Positions 38,345 to 46,767 of a DNA stretch of 64,000 bases are shown here, piece after piece. The translations under genes were made by a program, and so were the position numbers. The notes beneath the pieces were generated by a model that was not told the origin of the DNA, made no database searches, and was given only the letters and a program-made list of their open reading frames with translations. This DNA comes from Alkalihalobacterium chitinilyticum (GTDB taxonomy: Bacteria; Bacillota; Bacilli; Bacillales; Bacillaceae_F): assembly GCF_029028005.1 (NCBI RefSeq), contig NZ_JAOTPO010000003.1, positions 248,001 through 312,000 of the forward strand, in the 5' to 3' direction. The first letter of the stretch is position 1; the number at the start of each line of letters is the position of its first letter.

Positions 38345-38373
38345 AGTATATAATTCCAACTACTAAATAGCAA
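38345..38373 (-). promoter_or_regulatory. promoter of the fapR operon
   Basis: On the minus strand TTGCTA, 17 bp, TATACT, in the short gap after recG and directly upstream of the FapR operator. Confidence 0.7.
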
Positions 38374-38376
38374 TAG

Positions 38377-40419
38377 TTAATCTAGTTTTTCTCCACTCAA
38401 TATCCCTTGCTCTTCTAAATAATAAACAAGTGCCTTGTACTCTCTATCTTCCCAAAAATGAGTAGAGTTAACAAATTCAACGGCATCTTGTCTTGCAACT
38501 TCTAGTGCTCGATAATCATGGACAACATCAGCGACTTTAAAGTTCGGAAGTCCACTTTGTTTTTGACCAAAAAAATCACCCGGTCCACGCAGTTCCAGGT
38601 CGCGTTCAGAAAGAGTAAATCCGTCGTTTGTTTCCGTCATGATCCTCATGCGCTCTTTCCCTACATCTGATTTAGGATCAGCTAATAAAATACAATAGGA
38701 CTGATGCTCTCCCCGACCTACACGGCCTCTAAGTTGGTGTAACTGGGCTAGACCAAACCTTTCCGCATCATAGATAAGCATCACGGTCGAATTAGGTACA
38801 TTGACTCCCACTTCTACAACCGTTGTTGAGACAAGAATTTGTGTTTCATTTTTACTGAAAGCCTCCATCACTTCATCTTTTTCAGACGGGTGGAGTCTCC
38901 CATGCATTAATCCTACTTTGTACTCTTTAAAATGCGTTTGCAATATTGCGTGAACGTCAATTGCATTTTGAACATCTAGTTTTTCCGATTCTTCAATTAA
39001 TGGGCAAATGACATACGCTTGGTGCCCCTGTTTAATTTCTTTTTCAATAAAATGTAATACCCTTTCCAACATGTCATGTTTAACCCAATACGTTTCAATC
39101 GTCTTTCTACCTGCTGGCATTTCGTCAATGACCGATACATCCATATCACCAAATACTGAAATGGCTAACGTCCGCGGTATAGGTGTTGCCGTCATAAACA
39201 ACACATCCGGGTTTTCTCCTTTATCACGAAGAATTCGGCGCTGCTCCACGCCAAATCGATGCTGCTCATCCGTAATTACGAGACCCAGCTTATGGAAATG
39301 AACATCATCTTGTATTAAAGCATGCGTTCCAATCACGACATGAATTTCACCAGCTTTTATTTTTTCAAGCTGTTCGCGTCGTTTTTTACCTTTTACAGAA
39401 CCTGATAACAAGGCAACTTCTATACCTAAAGGAGATAATAGTTCTTTTATTGAACTAACATGCTGCTCAGCAAGTATTTCAGTCGGCACCATCAACGCCG
39501 CTTGAAAACCAGCGTCCACAGTAGCATACATCGCAACTGCTGCCACTACCGTTTTACCTGACCCAACATCTCCTTGCAGGAGTCGGTTCATCCTGTAATC
39601 TGCACTTAAATCATTCATGATTTCGTTAACGACTCGTTGTTGTGCACCTGTCAAAGGAAAAGGCAAAGAATCGATAAACTGTTCAACTTTTTTTCGGTTT
39701 GTCGGCATTGGTAAACCTTTTGTTTGTTCACGCTTAAATTTTCGAAACGATTGCATTTTTAATTGGAAAAGGAGAAATTCCTCGTACACCATGCGTCTAC
39801 GAGCTTGTTTTACAAGTTCTGTCGATTGAGGGTAATGAAGCCTTAATACAGCTTCTTTTTTAGGAAGTAGTTTATATTTTTCGAGTATAAACGGTGGGAG
39901 TATTTCTTGTATTTCATTCGCATACTCCTTTAACCCTTGATAGATAATTTTCTTTAGAGTCGCAATTTTTAAGTTTCCGCCAACAGAGTATACAGGTGCA
40001 AGTTCATTTTGTCTCGTCACATCACCGATTTTAAATTCATTGACTGTCAATGTAAGCCGGTGGCGGTCCCATTTTCCTGTTATTGTAATAGAACTGCCAA
40101 CCTGCAATTGCTTTTTAATAAATCCTTGATTAAAGAAAACTGCTGTTATCAGCACATTGTTAATTAAAACCCGAACCGACAGCCTTGTCTTTTTTTTACC
40201 AAAATAACGAACCGAAGGCTCACTATGAATTACTCCAGCCAATGTAATTCGTTCATCATGGTTAACTTCATGAATTTCTCTAATACGATAATCTTCGTAA
40301 CGAAATGGATAATATTCGAGTAAGTCTCCTACTGTATATATACCTAAGTTCCCCAACTGTTTTGCCGTTTCTTCGCCTACTCCCTTAATGATTGTTACTG
40401 GTTGTGCTAATTGACTCAT
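38377..40419 (-). CDS. recG: ATP-dependent DNA helicase RecG
   Basis: 680 residues. The N-terminal wedge/OB domain (about 60-150) is followed by a superfamily 2 helicase core with Walker A GDVGSGKTVVAAV, the DEQH box (ITDEQHRFGVEQR) and MTATPIPRT, and the C-terminal TRG motif region (QLRGRVGRGEHQS). It reverses stalled forks and branch-migrates Holliday junctions. The ATG overlaps the sdaAA stop by 4 bp, an unexpected coupling of metabolism and repair also seen in B. subtilis gene order. Confidence 0.97.
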   Translation of the reverse strand: MSQLAQPVTIIKGVGEETAKQLGNLGIYTVGDLLEYYPFRYEDYRIREIHEVNHDERITLAGVIHSEPSVRYFGKKKTRLSVRVLINNVLITAVFFNQGFIKKQLQVGSSITITGKWDRHRLTLTVNEFKIGDVTRQNELAPVYSVGGNLKIATLKKIIYQGLKEYANEIQEILPPFILEKYKLLPKKEAVLRLHYPQSTELVKQARRRMVYEEFLLFQLKMQSFRKFKREQTKGLPMPTNRKKVEQFIDSLPFPLTGAQQRVVNEIMNDLSADYRMNRLLQGDVGSGKTVVAAVAMYATVDAGFQAALMVPTEILAEQHVSSIKELLSPLGIEVALLSGSVKGKKRREQLEKIKAGEIHVVIGTHALIQDDVHFHKLGLVITDEQHRFGVEQRRILRDKGENPDVLFMTATPIPRTLAISVFGDMDVSVIDEMPAGRKTIETYWVKHDMLERVLHFIEKEIKQGHQAYVICPLIEESEKLDVQNAIDVHAILQTHFKEYKVGLMHGRLHPSEKDEVMEAFSKNETQILVSTTVVEVGVNVPNSTVMLIYDAERFGLAQLHQLRGRVGRGEHQSYCILLADPKSDVGKERMRIMTETNDGFTLSERDLELRGPGDFFGQKQSGLPNFKVADVVHDYRALEVARQDAVEFVNSTHFWEDREYKALVYYLEEQGILSGEKLD

Positions 40420-41303
40420 TTTTTATCAAGTGGAATTCCAAATATTTTTGCTTCTAACTCACGGCCAGTTGGGGTAGCCGCTAATCCACCTTGTGCTGTT
40501 TCACGAAGAGCAACCGGCATCGTCTGCCCTATTTTGTACATCGCATCAATTACTTCATCACATGGGATTCGGCTCGTAATACCAGCTAACGCCATATCAG
40601 CTGCAGTAATAGCAATCGCTGCACCCATTGCATTTCTTTTGACACATGGGACTTCAACTAAGCCAGCTACAGGGTCACAAACAAGACCAAGCATATTCTT
40701 TAATGCAATCGCCATCGCTTCTGCAGATTGACTAGGAGGTCCACCAGCTAATTCTACAATTGCTGCAGCTGCCATACCTGTTGCAGAGCCAACTTCTGCC
40801 TGACATCCACCTGCAGCTCCTGAAATGGAGGCATTATTCGCTACTACAAAACCAAATGCTCCTGCAGTAAAAAGAAATCGTACCTTTTGTTCTTTGGTCG
40901 GGTTAAGTTTATTTTGCAAACCAAATAAAGTACCTGGGACGACACCAGCCGAACCTGCTGTTGGTGTAGCACAAATTGTACCCATTGCCGCATTAACTTC
41001 ATTGGTTGCAATTGCCTTACTTACCGCATCAAGGAGAATATCACCTGTTAGGGATTTCCCGGATTTAATATATTCCTGCAGAAGAACTGCATCTCCACCT
41101 GTTAAGCCTGATACCGATTTAACATTTTCTTTAATTCCCCGGTTAACCGCTTCTTCCATAATGTCTAGGTTTTTTTCCATCATGGAAAAAACCTCATCTC
41201 GACTTCTGTCTGCAACTTCCATCTCTTGCTTTATCATTACTTCAGAAATGGGTATTTGATTTGATTCTGCTAATTCAACTAATTCCGCAACATTACGAAA
41301 CAT
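40416..41303 (-). CDS. sdaAA: L-serine dehydratase, alpha subunit
   Basis: 295 residues. It deaminates L-serine to pyruvate and ammonia using a [4Fe-4S] cluster. Cysteines in GTICATPTAGSAGVVPGTL, GGCQAEVG and the CDPVAGLVEVPCVKRN block are the likely cluster ligands. The beta subunit is encoded just upstream with a 17-bp gap, the two-chain form usual in Firmicutes. The stop overlaps recG. Confidence 0.95.
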   Translation of the reverse strand: MFRNVAELVELAESNQIPISEVMIKQEMEVADRSRDEVFSMMEKNLDIMEEAVNRGIKENVKSVSGLTGGDAVLLQEYIKSGKSLTGDILLDAVSKAIATNEVNAAMGTICATPTAGSAGVVPGTLFGLQNKLNPTKEQKVRFLFTAGAFGFVVANNASISGAAGGCQAEVGSATGMAAAAIVELAGGPPSQSAEAMAIALKNMLGLVCDPVAGLVEVPCVKRNAMGAAIAITAADMALAGITSRIPCDEVIDAMYKIGQTMPVALRETAQGGLAATPTGRELEAKIFGIPLDKK

Positions 41304-41320
41304 AATTAACCTCCAAGTTA

Positions 41321-41983
41321 TCAGTCATGGATTTTCGTCACTTTATTGATATTAGGTAGTGCTTCCATTTCTTTAAGTAAAGTCTCATCCACATTTTGAT
41401 CAACCTCAATAACCATTAAAGCTTCTTGACCTTTTTCTTTTCTCGATACTTCCATATGACCGATGTTAATTTGATATTTGGCTAATATATTTGAAACATT
41501 TGCAATCACTCCATAACGATCGTTATGAACGACTAAGATAGCCGGGTGATTTCCTGAAAGCTTTAAGTCAAAACCGTTCAATTCAATAATTTCTATTTTT
41601 CCGCCGCCAATAGAAATCCCGACTAATTCCAATTTGTCGTTATCATCACCAAGAATAATCTTTGCCGTATTCGGATGATCGGTAACAGCTTCTTCCTCAT
41701 AAAAATTAATTTCAATTCCTTTTGCTCCCGCAATGTTGACAGCACTAGTAATCCGCTTATCAAATGTATCAAAATCCAATAAACCGCCAACGATGGCGAC
41801 GTCTGTTCCATGTCCTTTGTATGTTTTCGAGAAGGAACCGTAGAAGTATATATTAGCCCATTTGGGCTCTTTTCCAAATAAGGTCCTGGCAACACGACCA
41901 ATTCTTGCCGCACCTGCTGTGTGTGAACTTGATGGACCAATCATAATGGGTCCGATAATGTCAAAAACTGTGCGATACTTCAA
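41321..41983 (-). CDS. sdaAB: L-serine dehydratase, beta subunit
   Basis: 220 residues from a TTG at 41983: GAGGTGG lies 5 bp upstream and the protein then begins MKYRTVFDIIGPIMIGPSSSHTAGA, which matches B. subtilis SdaAB. A GTG at 41992 overlaps that ribosome binding site and is less likely. The N-terminal domain has the GPSSSHTAG substrate-binding motif, and a C-terminal ACT domain starts near residue 145 (HPAILVVHNDRYGVIANVSN). The ribosome binding site is part of a perfect palindrome, see the adjoining hairpins. Confidence 0.95.
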   Translation of the reverse strand: MKYRTVFDIIGPIMIGPSSSHTAGAARIGRVARTLFGKEPKWANIYFYGSFSKTYKGHGTDVAIVGGLLDFDTFDKRITSAVNIAGAKGIEINFYEEEAVTDHPNTAKIILGDDNDKLELVGISIGGGKIEIIELNGFDLKLSGNHPAILVVHNDRYGVIANVSNILAKYQINIGHMEVSRKEKGQEALMVIEVDQNVDETLLKEMEALPNINKVTKIHD

Positions 41984-41991
41984 TCTTTCCA

Positions 41992-42011
41992 CCTCATTTT
42001 AAAAAATGAGG
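41992..42011 (-). promoter_or_regulatory. palindrome sequestering the sdaAB ribosome binding site
   Basis: CCTCATTTT and AAAATGAGG form a perfect 9-bp stem with a 2-base loop. The right arm in the minus-strand RNA contains part of the GAGGTGG Shine-Dalgarno sequence of sdaAB, and the left arm is also the 3' arm of the larger hairpin at 41999-42099. Confidence 0.6.
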
Positions 42012-42099
42012 ATGACCCAAGCAAAGTGTCCAAGCTCCTCACTCACAAATGACCTCGTGAAAAAGCGAGAAGCACAGACACTTAGAGTCAGCCTCATCA
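41999..42099 (-). terminator. large terminator-like hairpin between yloV and sdaAB
   Basis: On the minus strand GATGAGG, TGAC and AAGTGTC pair in turn with GGACACTT, GTCA and CCTCAT across an imperfect stem of about 95 nt, followed by TTTTTT. It starts about 12 nt after the yloV stop. Its last arm is shared with the palindrome over the sdaAB ribosome binding site. Confidence 0.7.
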
Positions 42100-42109
42100 A
42101 AAGTTATCT

Positions 42110-43792
42110 TTATTCAACTGAGAAAATAAACGAATACAGTGGCTGTTTACCTTCATGAATTTCTACTTCAATCTCTTCGAAGTTTTCTGCAACATAAGAG
42201 GTAATCTCTGCTACTGTTTCTTCTGTTGTTCCCTCTCCCCAAATAATTGTTAGGATTTCAGAACCTTCATCTAACATATTTTCTAACAATTTCTTCGTAA
42301 CCTCAACTAGCGCAGGTCCAGACGAGATGATGGTTTTTTCAGAAATCCCCATAAAATCGTCTTTTTTAATTTCAATACCGTCCATATTCGTATCTCGAAC
42401 AGCATACGTTACTTGGCCGGTTTTTACATTAGACATCGCATCTTTCATAGTTGAACTGTTGTTCTCAAGTGACGTCAATGGATTAAAAGCAAGCAGTGCA
42501 GCTAACCCTTGAGGTACTGTTTTAGATGGAACAACAATGACTTCAGCATCAGCAACTTGCGCCGCTTGTTCAGCAGCCATAATGATATTCCCGTTATTAG
42601 GCAAAACAACTACTTTATGAGCATTTGTTTTATGTATAGCAGTAACGATATCTTCTGTACTTGGATTCATCGTTTGACCGCCTGGAATGACAACAGTTGC
42701 TCCTAATCCTTTAAATAGCTCTTCGATGCCTTCACCCATGGAAACTGTTACTACACCATATTCACTCTTTTCTTTTGGAGTCTCAGTTGTAGTATCTTCA
42801 CCATACGCTGCTTTTGTTTCATCTAATAAATGAGTATGTTGCTCTCTCATATTTTCAATCTTAATATTAATTAGATTACCGTAACGTTGAGCACAGTTTA
42901 ATATTTCACCAGGTGACTCAGCATGAATATGTACCTTTAGTAGGTCTTCATCAGAAACAACTAGCAGGGAATCCCCTAATTGATCTAATTCTTTACGGAA
43001 GTCATTTTCCGAAAATGGAGATGCTTTTAATTTTTCCTCGTCAAATTTAACCATCACTTCTGTACAATAGCCAAATTCAATATCTTCGGTCGCTAACATG
43101 CTTTGAGCGTTATGATGTTCAATTTTAACGAGATCTTCCATTGAAGGCGTTTCCACTTCTTGACTGACAATCGTTTCTCCTTTTAAGACTGCAAGAAAAC
43201 CTTCATAAATATAAACTAGACCTTGACCACCTGAATCGACGACACCTACTTCTTTTAAGACAGGTAATAAATCTGGAGTACGTTTTAGCGAAGCCTTAGC
43301 CTCTGTCAATACACTTTCCATCATTGCAAGAGCATCGTCGCTTTTTTTAGCAAATTTTCCAGCTGCTTTTGCACTATCTTTCGCAACTGTTAAGATCGTA
43401 CCTTCCACAGGTTTCATTACCGCTTTATATGCTGTCGTTACACCTAATTCAAAGGCGGCTGCTAATTCTTTGCCATCAATAGAACTTTTTCCTTCGACAC
43501 CCTTGGCAAAGCCTCTAAAAAGCTGAGATAAGATAACCCCTGAGTTTCCTCTTGCTCCCATTAACAAACCTTTAGAAAAAGCTTGGGCAACAGTTGAAAC
43601 TTTTTGAACGGGGGCTTGTCTGACTTCTTTAACTCCAGACGTAATCGTCAAGTTCATATTCGTACCTGTATCACCATCTGGTACAGGGAACACATTCAAC
43701 GCATCTACGACTTTAGCGTGTTTTGTTAAATTAGCGCCACCTTGAATAAACATTTGCGCTAATTGACTAGCATCGATCACTTTTCTTGACAC
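42110..43792 (-). CDS. fakA: fatty acid kinase subunit FakA (YloV)
   Basis: 560 residues. The N-terminal DhaL-type ATP-binding domain (about 1-200) shows NVFPVPDGDTGTNM and GARGNSGVILSQLFRGFA. A middle domain and a C-terminal DegV-partner domain follow (VVVLPNNGNIIMAAEQ). FakA phosphorylates fatty acids bound to FakB (DegV-type) proteins, allowing use of exogenous fatty acids. The start is a GTG at 43792 with GGAGG 8 bp upstream. It is 21 bp after yloU, its usual neighbour. Confidence 0.94.
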   Translation of the reverse strand: MSRKVIDASQLAQMFIQGGANLTKHAKVVDALNVFPVPDGDTGTNMNLTITSGVKEVRQAPVQKVSTVAQAFSKGLLMGARGNSGVILSQLFRGFAKGVEGKSSIDGKELAAAFELGVTTAYKAVMKPVEGTILTVAKDSAKAAGKFAKKSDDALAMMESVLTEAKASLKRTPDLLPVLKEVGVVDSGGQGLVYIYEGFLAVLKGETIVSQEVETPSMEDLVKIEHHNAQSMLATEDIEFGYCTEVMVKFDEEKLKASPFSENDFRKELDQLGDSLLVVSDEDLLKVHIHAESPGEILNCAQRYGNLINIKIENMREQHTHLLDETKAAYGEDTTTETPKEKSEYGVVTVSMGEGIEELFKGLGATVVIPGGQTMNPSTEDIVTAIHKTNAHKVVVLPNNGNIIMAAEQAAQVADAEVIVVPSKTVPQGLAALLAFNPLTSLENNSSTMKDAMSNVKTGQVTYAVRDTNMDGIEIKKDDFMGISEKTIISSGPALVEVTKKLLENMLDEGSEILTIIWGEGTTEETVAEITSYVAENFEEIEVEIHEGKQPLYSFIFSVE

Positions 43793-43813
43793 AAATCTTT
43801 CCTCCTAACTCAC

Positions 43814-44176
43814 TTAAGGGTTGATTACTCGCACCCCTTGAACAAAAATGTTCACTGAGTCTACAACCAAACCTAACATTTTCTCTAGTTGATACTTAAC
43901 TTTCGTTTGTACGTTATGAGCTACTTCAGAAATTTTTGTACCATAACTTACAATGATGTACATGTCGATATGAATTTCATCTTCTTCTTCTCGAATGACA
44001 ACACCACGTTGAAAGTTTTCTTTACCTAAGATCTCACTTAAGCCATCTTTAAGTTGTTTTTGTGAAGCCATGCCTACAATTCCATAACAGTCGACAGCAG
44101 CTCCCCCAGCGATAGTCGCTACAACATCTTTAGAAACATCGATAATTCCCATTTGCGTTTTTAACTCTACAGGCAT
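43814..44176 (-). CDS. yloU: Asp23/Gls24 family envelope-stress protein YloU
   Basis: 120 residues covering one Asp23 domain (ISKDVVATIAGGAAVDCYGIVGMAS and VNIFVQGVRVI). It is cytoplasmic with no membrane anchor. The family is linked to cell-envelope homeostasis, but its precise role is unknown. Conserved neighbour of fakA. GGGGGAG precedes the ATG. It is divergent from rpmB across a 228-bp gap. Confidence 0.92.
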   Translation of the reverse strand: MPVELKTQMGIIDVSKDVVATIAGGAAVDCYGIVGMASQKQLKDGLSEILGKENFQRGVVIREEEDEIHIDMYIIVSYGTKISEVAHNVQTKVKYQLEKMLGLVVDSVNIFVQGVRVINP

Positions 44177-44304
44177 TACAGTCTCCCCCTTTTATTAAAA
44201 TGTTTGGGTATCGTCATTTTACTATACTATATCTAATTTTAAAAGCTATCTGTATCCTCTTTTGCTGTCAAGCATGAATACTTGATAAAAATTGTTGGAA
44301 ACTG

Positions 44305-44333
44305 TTGCATTCTAAAAAACCCTATGCTAAGAT
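44305..44333 (+). promoter_or_regulatory. promoter of rpmB
   Basis: TTGCAT, 17 bp, TAAGAT on the plus strand, about 70 bp upstream of rpmB in the divergent gap with yloU. Confidence 0.6.
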
Positions 44334-44404
44334 ATTCGAGTATGAATTAAAAATCGAACAGCTGATTCGATTGGATTAACTGGGTTTAAGGAGGTGCGTA
44401 TATA

Positions 44405-44593
44405 ATGGCACGTACATGTTATATTACTGGTAGAAAAGCACGCACAGGGAACCAACGTTCACACGCGATGAATAAAACTAAGCGCAAATGGGGCGCTAAC
44501 GTTCAAAAAGTTCGCATTTTAGTTGACGGTAAACCAAAACGAGTTTATGTTTCTGCTCGTGCGTTAAAGTCTGGTAAAGTAGAGCGCGTATAA
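44405..44593 (+). CDS. rpmB: 50S ribosomal protein L28 (bL28)
   Basis: 62 residues on the plus strand. The sequence [20 protein letters not shown] and the [13 protein letters not shown] core identify L28. A single Cys is present rather than the four-Cys zinc form, so this is the zinc-free version. AAGGAGGTG precedes the ATG. It is monocistronic with its own promoter and terminator, divergent from yloU as in B. subtilis. Confidence 0.98.
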   Translation: MARTCYITGRKARTGNQRSHAMNKTKRKWGANVQKVRILVDGKPKRVYVSARALKSGKVERV

Positions 44594-44648
44594 GACAAGT
44601 CTACTATAAGTGTAGACGAAACGAAGATATTTCATGCTTCGTTTAAGA

Positions 44649-44687
44649 AACAAGAGGCTGACAATTGTCGACCTCTTGTTTTTTTGT
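44649..44687 (+). terminator. terminator after rpmB
   Basis: AACAAGAGGCTGAC pairs with GTCGACCTCTTGTT around AATT, then TTTTT. It shows the GAGGCTGAC stem seen elsewhere in the window. Confidence 0.92.
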
Positions 44688-44693
44688 TGCATT

Positions 44694-44747
44694 TTCGGTG
44701 CCAGGCACCTTTAGCGCAGTAGCGCACAAAAGGTGCCTGGCACCGAA
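44694..44747. repeat. GGTGCCAGGCACC palindromic repeat
   Basis: Nineteen bases (44694-44712) are perfectly complementary to 44729-44747. The 16-base loop holds an inner GCGC/GCGC stem. The GGTGCCAGGCACC core is itself palindromic. It lies between the rpmB terminator and spoVM and encodes nothing. I recall similar GGTGCCTGGCACC elements scattered in Bacillaceae genomes. Confidence 0.75.
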
Positions 44748-44756
44748 GAACCAAAT

Positions 44757-44792
44757 AATGCACCGTCTTTAGGCAGTTACGGTGCATTTTTG
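44757..44792 (+). terminator. second plus-strand terminator, antisense side of spoVM
   Basis: ATGCACCGT pairs with ACGGTGCAT around a 13-base loop, followed by TTTTTGG on the plus strand. It lies 8 bp beyond the spoVM stop and could also end spoVM transcripts. Confidence 0.65.
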
Positions 44793-44799
44793 GGGATTT

Positions 44800-44880
44800 T
44801 TAATTTTTTTTAAATGAACCTAGAATTGCTCTGACAAACCCGCCAATAAACTTAGGCAGCTTGATCGTATAAAATTTCAT
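44800..44880 (-). CDS. spoVM: stage V sporulation protein M
   Basis: A 26-codon gene. The protein MKFYTIKLPKFIGGFVRAIL ends GSFKKN and differs from B. subtilis SpoVM (also 26 residues) at only a few positions. P9, needed for recognition of membrane curvature, is kept. SpoVM is an amphipathic helix that marks the forespore outer membrane and anchors SpoIVA for coat assembly. GGAGGAGGAG gives a strong ribosome binding site. It occupies the conserved place between rpmB and rpe. Confidence 0.97.
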   Translation of the reverse strand: MKFYTIKLPKFIGGFVRAILGSFKKN

Positions 44881-45151
44881 AGCTCCTCCTCCTCAACATG
44901 AATTGCCACCGACTTACGAATAAATGAAGGATAATGACATGAAGAATGCTCATTTATACTAGTATATTCATCACTGACAAAATAGTACCCATTTTTTTCA
45001 TGTGAGAACTATATGAGTTCTACCCTTTCTATCTACCCTACAATCATTCATATGCAAAACTACCTCTGTTATGCAACTTGGTTTTTAAAAATAGGACAAA
45101 CAGACTTCATTTTTTTTGGACGGAACCATTTCGGTGTTAAGGAGGAACGAA
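44881..45151 (-). other. gap between rpe and spoVM
   Basis: 271 bp without a gene. B. subtilis has thiN (yloS) here. I found no remnant of it, no clear terminator after rpe and no convincing mother-cell sigma-E promoter for spoVM, although the minus strand has AT-rich TATACTAGTATAAAT near 44950-44970. Confidence 0.45.
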
Positions 45152-45796
45152 TTATCCTCTAATCGCTTGAATCGCTCTAGCGCGGTCCTCTTTACTATAA
45201 ACAGCAGAACCTGCTACAAGTACATTAGCACCAGCTTCGATGCATAAGCGTGCTGTTTCTTCATTCACTCCGCCATCTACCTCTATATCAATGTTAAGTT
45301 TCTTTGATTTAGCCATTTCTGAAACAGCTGTAATTTTAGGCAGGACGCTATGTATAAACTTCTGACCACCAAAACCAGGGTTTACAGTCATTAAGAGAAC
45401 CATATCTAAATCATTGATAATGTGTTGAATCGTATCCACTGGTGTTGCTGGGTTTAGAACGACACCAGCTTTTACACCTTGCTCTTTTATCAGATGGATC
45501 GTTCTGTGAAGATGTGGACAGGCCTCAACATGAACAGTTATAATATCTGCTCCAGCCTTAGCGAACTGTGGAATATATTGATCAGGGTTTTCAATCATCA
45601 AATGAACATCTAAAGGAAGCGTTGTAACTGGACGAATAGCTTCAACAATTAACGGTCCAATGGTAATATTCGGTACGAAATGGCCATCCATTACATCGAC
45701 ATGGATATAATCGGCGCCGCCTCGTTCCACATCTTTGATTTCTTCACCGAGTTTTGAAAAATCTGCAGATAAAATGGATGGGGCTATTTTGATCAT
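45152..45796 (-). CDS. rpe: ribulose-phosphate 3-epimerase
   Basis: 214 residues, a TIM barrel that interconverts ribulose 5-phosphate and xylulose 5-phosphate. Motifs: [31 protein letters not shown] (metal His and Asp), [20 protein letters not shown] and DGGVN. GGAGG precedes the ATG, 2 bp after rsgA, as in the conserved prkC-rsgA-rpe cluster. Confidence 0.97.
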   Translation of the reverse strand: MIKIAPSILSADFSKLGEEIKDVERGGADYIHVDVMDGHFVPNITIGPLIVEAIRPVTTLPLDVHLMIENPDQYIPQFAKAGADIITVHVEACPHLHRTIHLIKEQGVKAGVVLNPATPVDTIQHIINDLDMVLLMTVNPGFGGQKFIHSVLPKITAVSEMAKSKKLNIDIEVDGGVNEETARLCIEAGANVLVAGSAVYSKEDRARAIQAIRG

Positions 45797-45798
45797 GA

Positions 45799-46680
45799 TT
45801 AGTACCTCCGCTTTTGACTTTTAATTTCTTCTAAAAATTGTAGATAATGTTCATAACGATATTTCAAGATTTCTTCTGTTTCAACTGCCGCTTTAACTGC
45901 ACATTTCGGCTCACTTGTATGAGTACACCCGCGAAACTTACAAGCACCTGTTCTTTCTTTCATCTCAGGAAAATAAAGCGATAAATCTTCAGCCTCAATA
46001 TCAACAAAATCTAAAGAACTAAACCCTGGTGTATCTGCGACTAACCCTTCGCCAACAGCTAAAAGCTCGACATGCCTCGTCGTATGCTTCCCACGCCCTA
46101 AATGAGTAGAGATTTCGTTCGTCTCGATATCAAGTTCTGGATGGAGCGTATTTAGAAGTGACGACTTGCCGACTCCGGATTGGCCAGCAATCACAGTCAC
46201 TTTATCTTTTAAATACGGAATTAGAGTTTCTATCCCTTCTTTTGTTTCAATCGATGTCATAATTACGGTATATCCAATTCTCTCATAGTCTTCTTTAAAC
46301 TGCTCAATCTTTTGCTGTTTCGCTTCGTCTAATAAGTCTACTTTGCTAATGCAAATAATCGGCTCAATATAATGAGCTTCTATATGTACTAAAAACCGAT
46401 TTAAAAGTAATGGGCTAAAATTGGGTTCTAATGCAGAAAACACTAAAATAGCTTGATTAATATTGGCAATAGGCGGCCGAATCATTTCATTTTCCCGTTC
46501 ATAAATATCTAAAATATATCCATCTGTTCGATTTTCAGCTTCAAAATGAACAAAATCACCTACGAGCGGTTTTATATTTTGATTACGAAAAACTCCTCGA
46601 CCACGACATTGAAACATACCATCCTCATTATGGACGTAATAGAAGCCACTTAAGGCTTTGACTATTCTTCCTTCTGGCAT
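45799..46680 (-). CDS. rsgA: small ribosomal subunit biogenesis GTPase RsgA
   Basis: 293 residues. It has an N-terminal OB fold, a circularly permuted GTPase with G4 (CISKVDLLD) before G1 ([14 protein letters not shown]) and G3 (DTPGFSS), and a C-terminal zinc knuckle ([14 protein letters not shown]). It tests 30S maturation at the decoding centre. AGGAGG precedes the ATG. In B. subtilis this protein (CpgA/YloQ) is a PrkC target, and prkC is next door. Confidence 0.97.
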   Translation of the reverse strand: MPEGRIVKALSGFYYVHNEDGMFQCRGRGVFRNQNIKPLVGDFVHFEAENRTDGYILDIYERENEMIRPPIANINQAILVFSALEPNFSPLLLNRFLVHIEAHYIEPIICISKVDLLDEAKQQKIEQFKEDYERIGYTVIMTSIETKEGIETLIPYLKDKVTVIAGQSGVGKSSLLNTLHPELDIETNEISTHLGRGKHTTRHVELLAVGEGLVADTPGFSSLDFVDIEAEDLSLYFPEMKERTGACKFRGCTHTSEPKCAVKAAVETEEILKYRYEHYLQFLEEIKSQKRRY

Positions 46681-46697
46681 GAAATCCTCCTGATTAT

Positions 46698-46748
46698 TTG
46701 AGGCTGTGACAACGTACCGGTCAACAACCTATACTTGAAACAGCCTCA
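46698..46748 (-). terminator. hairpin between prkC and rsgA
   Basis: TGAGGCTG pairs with CAGCCTCA across a long loop that itself contains weaker pairs. There is no T run (AAATAATC follows on the minus strand), so it is more likely a processing or attenuation element than a full terminator. Confidence 0.5.
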
Positions 46749-46767
46749 TTATTAATTTCCCTAAGAT

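Noticed and set aside
38305-38373. 23-codon N-terminal extension of fapR
   Set aside because: It would be translated from the operator and promoter region and is absent from known FapR proteins.
40825-41259. 144-codon plus-strand open frame
   Set aside because: Antisense to sdaAA, which is complete and well conserved.
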